A stretch of DNA of 64,000 nt from Paenibacillaceae bacterium (GTDB lineage: Bacteria > Bacillota > Bacilli > Paenibacillales > NBRC-103111). The notes below the pieces were generated by a model that was not told the origin of the DNA, did no database searches, and saw nothing but the letters and a program-made list of their open reading frames with translations. Of this stretch, positions 1-10,300 are shown in pieces. Within the stretch, counting starts at the first letter, position 1, and every line of letters starts with the position of its first letter. Location: NCBI GenBank assembly GCA_029256185.1, contig JAQSYI010000043.1, positions 1-64,000 on the forward strand, read 5' to 3'. A program made the translations under genes and the position numbers.

Positions 1-105
1 ATCGAGATCTTTTACAACCGCAAGAGAATCCATAGCGCCTTAGACTACGTTTCGCCCGTCCAATTCGAGAACCACTATTACCAGCAGCTCCGTTTATTCC
101 CTTAA
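1..105 (+). CDS. IS3-family transposase (OrfB), C-terminal fragment cut by window start
   Basis: The first 34 codons visible encode the end of an IS3-family transposase integrase domain; the run FYNRKRIHSALDYVSPVQFE is the usual C-terminal signature of IS150/IS3-type OrfB, just after the catalytic Glu region. The gene ends at TAA 103-105, five bases before a terminal inverted repeat, which is the normal layout of these elements. The 5' part lies outside the window, so whether the element is intact cannot be judged. It marks the left boundary of the sugar locus that starts at 364. Confidence 0.9.
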   Translation: MEIFYNRKRIHSALDYVSPVQFENHYYQQLRLFP

Positions 106-109
106 CAGG

Positions 110-134
110 TGTCTACTTTCTTGACAGAGGTCCA
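110..134 (+). repeat. Right terminal inverted repeat of the IS3-family element
   Basis: Directly after the transposase stop lies TGTCTACTTTCTTGACAGAG followed by GTCCA. Read on the minus strand it begins TGGACCTCTGTCAAG, a typical IS3-family outer end (5'-TG...CA-3'). The partner left end and the target duplication lie outside the window. Confidence 0.75.
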
Positions 135-197
135 GTTTTCCAGTCCATTAGCCGCGGCCGGGAAGACCTGATCTTAAGGAACGGGGATCGAATCTAA

Positions 198-250
198 GAG
201 TCTGTCCGACTGAATATTTAATCACCGTTTTCCTTTCGTCGGTCAGACTC
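198..250. repeat. Inverted repeat with 27-base loop
   Basis: GAGTCTGTCCGAC (198-210) is matched by GTCGGTCAGACTC (238-250); the 13-base arms pair with one mismatch. It lies between the IS end and the terminator upstream of the first regulator gene. It may be a protein-binding site or a weak hairpin; nothing else identifies it. Confidence 0.45.
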
Positions 251-279
251 CTGAGACGTTGTGCTTGGCATAATAACCC

Positions 280-318
280 AAAAAATAAGCTCCGGGCATA
301 GCCCGGGGTTTATTTTTT
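280..318. terminator. Bidirectional intrinsic terminator
   Basis: An A-run, a stem GCTCCGGGC / GCCCGGGG around a short ATA loop, and a following TTTATTTTTT tract form a terminator readable on either strand. It isolates the IS remnant from the sugar locus, so transcription of the response regulator at 364 must start between about 318 and 364 or read through. Confidence 0.75.
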
Positions 319-363
319 GAGTTACAATGGTAGCACAATATCATTCAACAAGGGGGTTAAAGC

Positions 364-1935
364 ATGTATGAAGTGCTGATTGCAGATGACGAGCGGATTG
401 AACGCGAGGGCATCAGGTTTTATATCAGCAAGCTGGGCCTGCCGCTTCAGGTGGCCGAGGTGGAGAATGGGAGGCAGGCGCTTGCTTATCTGGAGGGGGA
501 CGGTTTGGAGGGGAACAGGCGGGTGGACATCCTGATTACGGATATCAAGATGCCCTTTATGGATGGCCTCGAACTGGCCGCCAGGGCAAGAGAGCGCTGT
601 CCGTCCGTCCAGATTGTGATACTCAGCGCGTTCGGCGAGTTCGAGTATGCCAAGCGGGCCATCCCCCTGCGCATAGCCCATTATTTGCTGAAGCCGTTGG
701 AGCTTGCCGAATTCGCCGAGGTGATGAGCCGGGTCATAGCTGCCTGCCGGGAGGAACGGGAGCAGGAGGCGGCTGCGGCCAGATTGCGGGAGCTGCATGA
801 CGCAGGGCTCCAATACCGCAGGGAGAAGCTGCTGCTTGATTTGCTCCATGGCTCCGGCAGCTCCGGGCAGGCATGGGCAGAGCTTGCGCAGCTTGGCTGG
901 CAGTGCCGCGGCGGTGAGCCCCTCTGCATGGCGCTGCTGCAAACGGAGAGCAAGTGCTTTGATGCGGCAGGGGAGCAGCTTAAGTCTGCCCTTCTGGAAA
1001 TAATCCCCTGGCCCTTTGAATATGTCAATCTCAATGAGTACCAAAGTGTACTGGTTCTTGTACCAGGCGAGGGAGGGGAAGACCGCCATCTGCTTGAAGC
1101 GGCAGGAAAGCGGATACAACGGCTGCTGTCCGGCCGGTACGGGGCGCAAGCGAATATTGTTTTCAGCCCGCTCCTTCATCTTCCCGGGAACATGGCAGCG
1201 GAATTCGAAGAGATGGAGCGCGCGGTGGAAGCGCAGTTTTTCATGCAGGAGCCGGGAGTATTCTTTACCGGAGTTCCTCACGAGGAAGAGGAGGACGGCA
1301 ATTCGGCCCTGCGGCTGGACACGGTCATCGGGGAGCTTTCCGCTGCTATGTCCCAATCCGAACGGGGGAGAATTACAGCTTTGCTGGAGCGGCTGTTCTA
1401 TGATTTGGAAGCAAGCCCCCACCAATCCTCCATCTATGTCAAATATATCTGCACTGAGATCGTAAGGCTGCTATACGCCCACCGGGAGCAATACGATCCC
1501 GCCGATTTCCGCCAAAAAACGGAGGAAATCTTCAAGGCCCAGAATCTGGGGCAGTTGAAGGAGCTTCTGATGACTGTTGCGGGGGAGGTTGCCGCCATGG
1601 ACAAGGATTCCCTCCGCAAGGCGGTGGAGGAGGTGTTAAGGCTCATCCACCGGGATTACCGGCAGGATCTGGGGCTGGAGGACTTGGCCAGACAAGTATA
1701 CCTCTCGCCCAACTATCTGAGCAGGATGTTCAAGAAGGAGACAGGCACCAGCATCATCAAATACATAACGGCATACCGGTTGGACAAGGCGCGGGAATTG
1801 CTGCTTAAGACCAATATGAAGGCGGTGGATATTGCCATGGAGGTGGGATACGACAACTTCTCGTATTTCTGCTCGCTGTTCCGCAGCTACTACGGAACCA
1901 CTCCGGGCAAATTCCGCGAGGGTGAACCATCATGA
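364..1935 (+). CDS. YesN-type response regulator with AraC HTH output
   Basis: Cytoplasmic two-component response regulator of 523 residues. The receiver domain (about 1-125) has the acidic pair DD8-9, phospho-acceptor D60 in the ILITDIKMP context, and the conserved Ser/Lys positions (ILSAFGEF, LLKPLE). A long middle region (about 130-410) typical of the YesN family follows, then two AraC-type helix-turn-helix motifs (about 420-523, with LARQVYLSPNYLSRMFKKE and IAMEVGYDNFSYFCSLFR). The ATG is preceded by AAGGGGG at good spacing. Its last four bases overlap the start of the kinase gene, so the two are translationally coupled. By context it should activate the downstream permease, lipoprotein and lyase genes in response to an extracytoplasmic sugar sensed by the kinase. 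Family assignment is firm; the inducer is unknown. Confidence 0.93.
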   Translation: MYEVLIADDERIEREGIRFYISKLGLPLQVAEVENGRQALAYLEGDGLEGNRRVDILITDIKMPFMDGLELAARARERCPSVQIVILSAFGEFEYAKRAIPLRIAHYLLKPLELAEFAEVMSRVIAACREEREQEAAAARLRELHDAGLQYRREKLLLDLLHGSGSSGQAWAELAQLGWQCRGGEPLCMALLQTESKCFDAAGEQLKSALLEIIPWPFEYVNLNEYQSVLVLVPGEGGEDRHLLEAAGKRIQRLLSGRYGAQANIVFSPLLHLPGNMAAEFEEMERAVEAQFFMQEPGVFFTGVPHEEEEDGNSALRLDTVIGELSAAMSQSERGRITALLERLFYDLEASPHQSSIYVKYICTEIVRLLYAHREQYDPADFRQKTEEIFKAQNLGQLKELLMTVAGEVAAMDKDSLRKAVEEVLRLIHRDYRQDLGLEDLARQVYLSPNYLSRMFKKETGTSIIKYITAYRLDKARELLLKTNMKAVDIAMEVGYDNFSYFCSLFRSYYGTTPGKFREGEPS

Positions 1936-3653
1936 ACAAGTGGTTGGGCCTGTTTAAAAATCTGCGGTTCCGGCAAAAGCTGGTCCTCTCCTATCTGATT
2001 GTCATTCTGATTCCGTTGCTCACACTGGGCCTGTACTCCTTCCACCAATCCAGATTATTCCTGCATAAGCAGGCTGAGCAGGCCCATCGCGAGACGGTGG
2101 GGACCATGGCGGACAGCCTTAACGCCAGGCTGGAATCGTATAACGGCATCATGGAAGGCATTATCTCCCATTCCGGCTTCCATAAGATATTCGGCGAGCC
2201 CTATACGGATCTTGCCGTGATGGCGGAGGACATCCGTAAGGTGCTGGAGCCTTATTTCAATACAGTGCAATACTTGAATCAGGAAATTGAGCAAATCACG
2301 GTCTATTCGGACAAAAACCCGGAATTCGGCGATTACATGCAGAAGACGGAGCGGGTCAGCGGGGAAGACTGGTACAGACATGCGGCCGCATCCGGCAACG
2401 CCCACTGGGAGCTTACGGGGGACGCGCTGGTGGTCTCCAGAAGCTTTCCTTCAATGAACGTCAACAACCATACAGCCGTCCTCTATCTCCGGTTAGACCG
2501 CAGCAAGGTGCTGGACGAGATTGAGCGGTACAACCTGGACAAGTATGCGGTCATCATAGCCGACGAGGCCGGGACCATTCTCGACTCCAACGGAGGCGGC
2601 ATGAGTCCGGAGGATTTGATTGCCTCATGGAGGGCTGCAGAGCCGAATGCGGTCAGCATCATGGCAGACGGCGTGTCTTACATCGCCGGACAGAAGCGGC
2701 TGCCCCTTCCCGGCTGGACGCTGTACAGCTATGTGCCCGTATCCATGGTGGCCGAAGACGCAGGCTCCATTATGAAGGCTACTTTCGTGGTGATTGCCCT
2801 GTGCCTTGGTATTCTGTTTATTCTGGTGGCCGTGTTCTCCCACACCATCCTGCAGCCGCTGCGGCATCTCAACAAGAAGATCGGCCAGATTGAGGAGGGC
2901 GACCTGCAGGTGGTGGTGCAGAGCTCTGCCAAGGACGAGATTGGAGAATTAACCAACCGGTTTGGACAGATGCTGGGCAGAATCAATCAGCTGATCCGGG
3001 AGATGTACTTAAACAGAATCGATCAGAAGGAGGCGGAGCTGAAGGCGCTGCAGGCGCAGATCAACCCTCACTTTCTCTACAACTCCCTGTCCATTATTCA
3101 CTGGAAAGCGGTGATGCTGGGTGCGGATGATATCGGCCGGATGGTCACTTCCTTGTCCCGTTTTTACCGCACAGCGTTAAACAGGGGTTCCAATGTGATT
3201 GCCATCCGCGAGGAGATGGATAATATCCGCTCTTATCTGGATATTCAGCTCATTATGCATGATCATAGCTTCGACGTAACGTATAGCATTGATGATCGGA
3301 TATACCGCTGCGACATGATCAATCTTGTGCTCCAGCCCCTTGTGGAGAATGCCATTGAACACGGGATTGATCTGAAGACGGATGGGCAGCGGGGCATGCT
3401 GGCCATTACCGCAGGTCTGGAGGGGGACTGCGTGGCCATTGAGATTCACGACAACGGTCCGGGTATTCCGCCGGAGGTGAAGGAGCGCTTGCTCACCTCC
3501 GATTCCCACGGGTACGGGCTTAAAAATGTGGACAAGCGGCTGCGTCTATTCTTCGGGGAGGAGTACGGCATATTCATCCAGTCCGGACGGGGGGAAGGGA
3601 CGGCTATGAAGCTCCGGTTCCCCCAGTACAGTCATAATTGGATAAAAAACTGA
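1932..3653 (+). CDS. YesM-type sensor histidine kinase
   Basis: Membrane sensor kinase of 573 residues, partner of the preceding regulator (ATGA overlap). Layout: transmembrane helix about 19-38, extracytoplasmic sensing domain about 40-285, second helix about 288-308, HAMP linker about 310-362, then the His_kinase (LytS/YesM) domain with the phospho-acceptor in QINPHFLYNSL (H380). The HATPase domain shows the N box (LVLQPLVENAIEHG), DNGPGIPP and a glycine-rich GYGLKNV segment. All catalytic motifs are present and the length is usual for the family. The extracytoplasmic region is consistent with sensing a sugar or a ligand-loaded binding protein, as proposed for other YesMN/LplABC loci; the ligand is not identifiable. 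Confidence 0.94.
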   Translation: MNKWLGLFKNLRFRQKLVLSYLIVILIPLLTLGLYSFHQSRLFLHKQAEQAHRETVGTMADSLNARLESYNGIMEGIISHSGFHKIFGEPYTDLAVMAEDIRKVLEPYFNTVQYLNQEIEQITVYSDKNPEFGDYMQKTERVSGEDWYRHAAASGNAHWELTGDALVVSRSFPSMNVNNHTAVLYLRLDRSKVLDEIERYNLDKYAVIIADEAGTILDSNGGGMSPEDLIASWRAAEPNAVSIMADGVSYIAGQKRLPLPGWTLYSYVPVSMVAEDAGSIMKATFVVIALCLGILFILVAVFSHTILQPLRHLNKKIGQIEEGDLQVVVQSSAKDEIGELTNRFGQMLGRINQLIREMYLNRIDQKEAELKALQAQINPHFLYNSLSIIHWKAVMLGADDIGRMVTSLSRFYRTALNRGSNVIAIREEMDNIRSYLDIQLIMHDHSFDVTYSIDDRIYRCDMINLVLQPLVENAIEHGIDLKTDGQRGMLAITAGLEGDCVAIEIHDNGPGIPPEVKERLLTSDSHGYGLKNVDKRLRLFFGEEYGIFIQSGRGEGTAMKLRFPQYSHNWIKN

Positions 3654-3741
3654 TATATTTGCCCGAAATCTGATGATTACGGCCGAACCGCCAATTGCTA
3701 TAGTAAAACTATAGAAAATGAATGGAGAGGAGAACCGCTCT

Positions 3742-4692
3742 GTGGAAAAGGCAATTGTCCCGGTTTCGGAAAGCTTGAGTATGACTGCCATCAGACGAAG
3801 GAGAAGAAATGAACACCGAACCTTGCTGTTGATGCTGGTTCCCGGCTTGGCCTACTTTTTTATTTTTCACTACATGCCCATTTATGGCGTGCTGATTGCC
3901 TTTAAGGATTTCAAGATCACCCAGGGCATTATGGGCAGTGATTGGGCGGGCTTCAAGTATTTTGCCCAGGCCTTTGAAGACGAACGATTCTATGCGGTGC
4001 TGGGGAATACGGTGCTGATCAGCTTCTACAAGCTTCTGTTCGGATTTCCCGCCCCCATCCTCTTTGCCCTGCTGCTCAATGAGGTTACCCGTTCCCGCTT
4101 CAAGAAAGTTGTGCAAACGGTTTCGTATCTTCCCTATTTTGTCTCCTGGGTGGTGCTTGGCGGCATTATTATCAATTTTTTCTCATTGGATGGCCCGATG
4201 AATTGGTTGCTGCAAATAATGGGCTTTGAGCCGGTTCTGATGCTGGGGGATGACCGGTACTTCCGCAGCGTGTTGATCATTACCGACATCTTCCAATCCT
4301 TCGGCTGGGGCTCCATCATCTATTTCGCCGCTATCTCCGGCATCGACCCGCAATTATACGAGGCCTCCGTCATGGACGGCTCGAACCGGCTTCAGCGTGC
4401 GGTCTACATTACCCTGCCCATGCTCCTCCCGGTGATCATCATCATGCTCATTCTGAAGATGGCCCATATTCTCGATGCCGGCTTCGACCAGATCTTCAAT
4501 CTCTACAATCCCAGTGTGTACAATGTGGCGGATATTATCGATACCTATGTGTACCGCAAGGGGCTGACGGAGATGCAATACAGCTATTCCACGGCGATTG
4601 GCCTGTTCAAGTCGGCGGTGGCGCTGATTCTGGTCTTCTCCACCAATTATATCGCCAGGGTGCTTGGGGGCAAGGATCATACCCTCTGGTAG
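3742..4692 (+). CDS. ABC sugar transporter permease, LplB type
   Basis: First integral membrane subunit of a carbohydrate ABC importer (binding-protein-dependent permease family, LplB/YtcP group). Six transmembrane segments are visible, starting LLLMLVPGLAYFFIFHYMPI, and the cytoplasmic EAA loop appears as YEASVMDGSNRLQRAVYITL, which contacts the ATPase. No ATPase gene lies in the cluster, which is usual because a shared MsmX-like ATPase serves many such permeases. I prefer GTG 3742 as start: GGAGAGGAG lies nine bases upstream, while the in-frame ATG at 3718 has no ribosome binding site. Next gene follows after 33 bases; same operon. Confidence 0.92.
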   Translation: MEKAIVPVSESLSMTAIRRRRRNEHRTLLLMLVPGLAYFFIFHYMPIYGVLIAFKDFKITQGIMGSDWAGFKYFAQAFEDERFYAVLGNTVLISFYKLLFGFPAPILFALLLNEVTRSRFKKVVQTVSYLPYFVSWVVLGGIIINFFSLDGPMNWLLQIMGFEPVLMLGDDRYFRSVLIITDIFQSFGWGSIIYFAAISGIDPQLYEASVMDGSNRLQRAVYITLPMLLPVIIIMLILKMAHILDAGFDQIFNLYNPSVYNVADIIDTYVYRKGLTEMQYSYSTAIGLFKSAVALILVFSTNYIARVLGGKDHTLW

Positions 4693-4725
4693 CATCAGGC
4701 ATCATATCCGAAGGAGGCAATCACA

Positions 4726-5613
4726 ATGGGAGCGATCAAAAAATCGGCGGCGGAGAAGGCATTCGATGTGTCCCTCTATATCCTGCTGGCGCTGATTATG
4801 CTGCTTACCCTGTATCCGTTCTGGAACCAGCTTGCGCTTTCCATCAGCGACGACAGGTCCGCCTATTCTACCGGGGTGCTGCTGTTTCCCCGGAATATCT
4901 CGCTTAAGAGCTATGGCCTCATCTTCCAATACAAGCTTCTGTGGGTTGGATATGGCAATACGATCTTGCGTACGGTTATTGGGGTGCTGTTAAGCCTGAT
5001 CTTTACCTCGCTTACGGCATACCCGTTGTCCAAGAAGGACCTTCCCTGGAATCATGGTTTCACCTCCCTGATTCTGTTCACCATGCTGTTTAGCGGAGGA
5101 ATGATACCGAGTTATTTTCTGATCAAAAATCTGGGATTGTATGACACCTTCTGGGCCTTGGTTCTCCCCGGACTCATCGGCGGCTTCAACGTATTCGTCA
5201 TCCGGAATTTCTTCCGGGAAATTCCCGACAGTCTGGAGGAGTCCGCCAAGATCGACGGAGCGGGGCATATGCTGATCTTCCTGAAAATCATCATCCCCTT
5301 GTCCAAGCCGGTGCTGGCTACAGTGGCGCTGTGGGTTGCCGTTTATCATTGGAACGCCTGGTTCGACAGCCTGATCTACATTTCGGATGTGAAAAAGCAG
5401 GTGCTGCAGGTTGTGCTGCGCAAGATCATCGTGGAGAACAATGTGGACGATATCAACATCATGCTTTCCCAGATCGGTCAGACCAACCGCTTCTCCGGCC
5501 GGCAGCTGCAGGCGACGATCATTATGTTTTCGCTTATTCCCATGTTGATGGTTTACCCCTTTATTCAGAAGCACTTCACCAAGGGGATCATGATTGGAGC
5601 TGTTAAGGGATAA
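4726..5613 (+). CDS. ABC sugar transporter permease, YtcP/LplC type
   Basis: Second membrane subunit of the importer, 295 residues, with about six transmembrane helices and the EAA loop EESAKIDGAGHMLIFLKIII. The C-terminus ending in FIQKHFTKGIMIGAVKG is characteristic of the YtcP/LplC subfamily. A good AAGGAGG site lies eight bases before the ATG. It pairs with the upstream LplB-type subunit and the downstream lipoprotein to form an importer for oligosaccharides, probably uronic-acid-containing given the GH88 enzyme further down. Confidence 0.93.
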   Translation: MGAIKKSAAEKAFDVSLYILLALIMLLTLYPFWNQLALSISDDRSAYSTGVLLFPRNISLKSYGLIFQYKLLWVGYGNTILRTVIGVLLSLIFTSLTAYPLSKKDLPWNHGFTSLILFTMLFSGGMIPSYFLIKNLGLYDTFWALVLPGLIGGFNVFVIRNFFREIPDSLEESAKIDGAGHMLIFLKIIIPLSKPVLATVALWVAVYHWNAWFDSLIYISDVKKQVLQVVLRKIIVENNVDDINIMLSQIGQTNRFSGRQLQATIIMFSLIPMLMVYPFIQKHFTKGIMIGAVKG

Positions 5614-5653
5614 CGTCCTTGATAGAATATCAATGAAAGAAAGGGTGTCGGAC

Positions 5654-7264
5654 ATGAAAGGGATGAAACAACTGGTTTTGGGTATGCTGGGCGCTTCCCT
5701 GCTGCTTATGCCGCTGGCGGGCTGCTCTGAGGGGGGAAATGAAGGGGGGAGTGCTTCCGGTTCCGGAGCTGACCCGGCAACTGCTGCTGCGACACAGACT
5801 CCTAAGAGCCGTCTCAAGCTGCAATTCTGGTCTACCACGCCGGAGAAGGTGCTGCCGTCAAATTATGCGCTAAAGGCGATCCAGGACAGATTCAATGTGG
5901 ATGTGGAGATTCTCCCCCGCAACAATGAAACGTATGTACAGAAGCTCCAGCTCAGCATTGCCTCGGGCGAGACGCCGGATTGGTTCACTGATCTGGATTT
6001 CAAGGAATATGACAAATTTGTCGATCAAGGCGTGCTTGCAGAGATTCCGCCTGAACTGTTGGAGAAGCATGCTCCCAATTACATGAAATGGTTGAAGAAG
6101 GAACTGGGGGATAATCCCTTCTTGTATTCCATGCGGGAGGGGAAGAATTACTCCATGCCTTCCGTCTGGACGCTGGGGCCCAGAGGAAACGTGGTCGGCA
6201 TTCGGCAGGATTGGCTGGATAAGGCGGGGATTGCCAAGGTACCGGAAACCATTGACGAGCTGGAAGCGGCCTTGCTTCAATTCCGCAACGGTGATCCCGA
6301 CGGCAACGGCAAGAAGGACACCTATGGCTTAACCGCCCAGACGGATAACATTGAAGGCTATTTCAGCGCCATCTTCGGAGCATATGGGGTTCATCCGGGA
6401 ATTTTCACGGAGAAGGATGGCAAGGTGGTGCTGGGAGAGGTGGAGCCGGGAGCAAGATCAGCTCTGGAACGATTGAATAAATGGTATAAGGCGGAGCTGA
6501 TTGACCCGGAATTTGTCATCAATAAAAACAGCAATGTGGATGACAAGGTCATCTCCGGGAAAGTGGGCGTGGCCACGAACTATTGGTGGAAGTTTCTCCC
6601 GTCGGAGGCTTTCTTCGGGGGAGTGTATTATGACAAGCTGATTGCCCAGAATCCGGCTGCCAAGTGGGTGACCACGAGCGGACCCAAGGGACCTGACGGA
6701 GCCTTCGGGGCTACCCAGAGCAATCCCGTCACCAACTCGGGGCTGCTTTTCTCCAAGGCGTTGGAGAAGGATCGGGAAAAGCTGATCAAGTACATTGAGA
6801 TTTTTGAAGCGGCGTCCTTTGACATCCCTTTCTACGAGGCCCTCAAGTATGGGGAGGAGAACAAGACCTACAAGAAGAACAACGGAGATATTGTATGGAA
6901 TCCCCCGTATGACAAGGAAGAGGAGCAGATCAAGTTCGGCACCATGTTCTTCAATGCCCCCGGATCATTCAACGATTACGACTTGCTGGCCCCGTATATG
7001 ACCAAGAGCAAATACATGACGATGCGCAAGGAAGCGGAGTCCAAGGGAGCAGGCAAGTATAATTTGCTGAATCCGGTCCAGAAGCCGGTTTACAACGAAT
7101 ACAAGGACAGACTGGATCAATTTACCAAGAAGAACTTTATTGATTTCATTACTGGCAAGCGTTCGCTTGATGAATTTGATAAATATGTGAAGGAATGGAG
7201 GGACATGGGCGGGGATAAGGTTCTGGCAGAAGCGCAGCAAAAGTATACGGAGATATTCAAATAA
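5654..7264 (+). CDS. Extracellular solute-binding lipoprotein, LplA/YtcQ type
   Basis: Sugar-binding component of the importer, about 536 residues, exported and lipid-anchored. From ATG 5654 it has a positively charged start, a hydrophobic stretch, and the lipobox LAGC with the modified Cys at residue 24, then a Gly/Ser/Ala-rich linker. In-frame ATGs lie upstream at 5594 and 5633, but only 5654 gives a proper signal peptide, and AAAGGGTG precedes it. The mature part is a family 1-type binding protein; it carries a DPDGNGKKDTYG loop resembling a calcium-binding EF-hand, common in this subfamily. It ends 62 bases before the large secreted enzyme and probably shares its transcript. Confidence 0.92.
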   Translation: MKGMKQLVLGMLGASLLLMPLAGCSEGGNEGGSASGSGADPATAAATQTPKSRLKLQFWSTTPEKVLPSNYALKAIQDRFNVDVEILPRNNETYVQKLQLSIASGETPDWFTDLDFKEYDKFVDQGVLAEIPPELLEKHAPNYMKWLKKELGDNPFLYSMREGKNYSMPSVWTLGPRGNVVGIRQDWLDKAGIAKVPETIDELEAALLQFRNGDPDGNGKKDTYGLTAQTDNIEGYFSAIFGAYGVHPGIFTEKDGKVVLGEVEPGARSALERLNKWYKAELIDPEFVINKNSNVDDKVISGKVGVATNYWWKFLPSEAFFGGVYYDKLIAQNPAAKWVTTSGPKGPDGAFGATQSNPVTNSGLLFSKALEKDREKLIKYIEIFEAASFDIPFYEALKYGEENKTYKKNNGDIVWNPPYDKEEEQIKFGTMFFNAPGSFNDYDLLAPYMTKSKYMTMRKEAESKGAGKYNLLNPVQKPVYNEYKDRLDQFTKKNFIDFITGKRSLDEFDKYVKEWRDMGGDKVLAEAQQKYTEIFK

Positions 7265-7326
7265 ACAGAGAACCGATAGGGAGAAGCAGGAGAGAACGCT
7301 GCAAATGACCAGTAGGAGGCATTTCA

Positions 7327-10300
7327 ATGAAAAGCAGGCTGCCCTTATGTATAGCATTGATTCTGTTTTTGACGGGAATCATGACCATTCTCACCTTCGG
7401 TTTCCTCCCGGTGCCGCAGGCTCATGCAGAGTACATGATTCCCATTATTGACGATCATTTTGACAGCGGCATCCAGCCCAGGGGGTGGGCCGTGGGCAAC
7501 AGCGGCGATCCCGGCAATACGGTGACTGTGGACAATGGCAGATTGAAGCTGGAGAAGAATAACAGCCAGTCCAATTATTTGACCGTAAACAAGTCCTTCA
7601 GCCCCGATTTCACCCCCGGCGCCGCCCATGACAAGCTGGGAGTGGAATACAAGGTTCAGGTTGTCCGGGCCGACGGCTCTGCGGTAGGCTTCCCGGTGCT
7701 GACTGACGCTTCCGGCAAGCAGCCCTTCAACGGACAGATCATTCCCGTGGCAGGAGGCTTGCGGTTTCGGATGCATAACGGAGCCGCCACGCAATATGTG
7801 AACGATCCCTTGAACCCGGCGGCAGCGTTCGTGTTTGATCCGGAGGAGGAGTATGTATTCCGGCATATTCTTGATTATGAGAACGGGAAGCATGAGCTGT
7901 ATATCAATGACCTGCCGGTGGCTTCGCAATATTCGTTCCTTAGTCCCGTGTCCGGCTCCAATAAGCTTTCGTTCATGATTGGCGGGCAGAATACCACCAT
8001 TTACCTGGATGATATCAAGGTTTACCGGATTACCGACGTACAGCCGCAGCCGCCGGGCACATCGCCGGAATATCCCGGATTTCCCGTCTATCAGGCCTCG
8101 GTCAACAAGCTGCTGCAAGGCAATGTAGGCGGCTTCGGCATGCTGGCCGCTTATGACGCTCCCGGACCGGGGCAGGTGCTGGTCCGGAGGACAACGCAGG
8201 TAACGGCCAACGAGCCCTTCTCCCCCATTACGCTGGCGCGGGTATTCAATCCGGAGGGACAGCTGGTGGCCTGGCATGATTTCACGGATCAGGCTTCGGG
8301 AAGCGAGGCGGCAACACTGGAGATTCCGCAGGGAGCGGCAGGGATATACCGGGTGTCCCTTTCGGGAGGACGGAATGGGGATCTGCTGGAGATCGCCCTT
8401 CCCGAGACGGAGGTTTGGGGCGTGAGGGGAGAGATGGCGCTGGGGGTCAATTCCACAACGCTTAAGTCCCCCTATATCTATCTGCCACGGACAGTCACCA
8501 CCTTTTTTCTGGAGTCTGTCGGCTCTCCCACAGTGGAGGTCTATGATCATCAGGGACAATATCTGGGAATGCCTGTAAGTGAAGGCGGCAGGTTCAAATT
8601 CGCAGTGAATCCGGCGCTGACGGATACGGTCTGGCAGCTGCAAATGGACTCCTCAACCACTGAAGCGCTTGTATTTGACGGCATACCCGGATTGCTGACC
8701 CCTACGAGGGAAGCGGCGCTTGCCCTTCAGGGAGGTACCGTGGAAGCGGAGGGATTGCTGGTGGCGGGCCCCACTCAGGCCAAGATACGGCAAGCGATGA
8801 CAGCATTGGACGAAGAGGAGCTGGAGGTCAGCCTGGAGTTTCCCGCGGAGCTTCCCGCCAATCTGGAGAATCCCATAGTTGAAGCGCTCAATTACGGGAA
8901 ATACGGCTTTCTGATGGGGATGAAGGCTCCCCTGCAGCGGCAAAACCTGAACCCGGAGAGTCCGTATTATGGAGTGATACTGGGTGTGGACCCGGAGAAC
9001 AGGCCCAATCCTGTAGCGGAGCCCGCATCGTGGGAGAACTTCCTGCATCCGGCGATCCTGTCTCCCTGGGATGCCCTGAATCTGGCAAGCGCCGTGGCTA
9101 CTCCAGGCGAGCTGAATCCTGCATACGGCCACACGGGGCTGGCCAACCGGGCAGCGCTTGCCGCCATGTACCACCTGGTATCCACCCAGGGGGATGATTA
9201 CATCCGGGAGAACAATCTGTCGAGCGGCAACACACCTCTCACCCATGCATTCTTTGTTTACTACAATGTGGCCCATACCTTCTCTCTGATTGAGGATTAT
9301 TTGTCCCCTGAGACCAAGGATGCTTACCGGCAGGCCCTGATCAACACCGGGGACCGGATCGGGGATTTCAAGGGCTACCAGAGCAACCAGTGGCTTCATA
9401 CCATCGCAGGCCATCTGTACACCTATATGGCGACCGGCGAAGCCCGGTTCTTGGGATATGCCGAGCGGATGCTCCTCTCCTTCGTGGATGGGACCCACGG
9501 TGCCAATTCCAAGTTCGGACAGCATCCGGCCGGCTATTTCCTGGAAGAGTACGGCCCGGACGGCAATTACGGCTCCATGAACGAATATATGCTGACGGCG
9601 ATGTACTATGAATACCGCAAGCTGCCCCAAGCGGATGCCGGGCTTGTGGAGAAGCTGAGGGCGGCGGTCCAGAAGGACTTGGAATTCCAGAGCTTCTACT
9701 GGCTGCCGCAGCCAAGCGGCGTGGCCAACGGCACTTTCACCTCACCGTCGTCCATGAATGCCAGGACCAAATCTTATCTGGGCGTACCCTCTTATCCCGG
9801 ACTGTTCCTTGCCCATCCTGAATTCCCGCTTGCTCTCGCCCGGTACAACATGATCCGGGCTCCGCTCACCGGGGCAGGGGATGCGCAGATATTCCCGCAT
9901 CTGATCAATAACGATGATTGGGCTGAACTGCTGCTTCAGTGGGCGCTTCCCAAGCAGGACACCGCCTATGAGGATACGAACGGCATGTGGGCCCCTGCTC
10001 TTCATGAGGCCTATGAGCGGCCGGACCTAGTTGAGCCTGCGCTGCTTCCCGTAGAGGAGAGCAGGGGCACATGGACCCTGCCGGGCCATGTTGCCTGGAA
10101 GCGGGGCGGCTTGTACGGAGCCATCTTCTACGACATTGCCGGAGCAAGCTCCATCCCGGCCCAATCCCGCGTTGGGGGAGGTCCCACTGTATTGTGGTCC
10201 GAAGGCACTGGCGTGGTGGTCAATTCCACCAAGAACAATGCCAGCGGCTCCGTCGCCTCCCTGGATGACCTGTCCTTTACCGGAATATACGGCTACGACA

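Noticed and set aside
322..1425. 367-codon frame opposite the first response regulator
   Set aside because: Antisense shadow; crosses the regulator start and has no domain or start signal.
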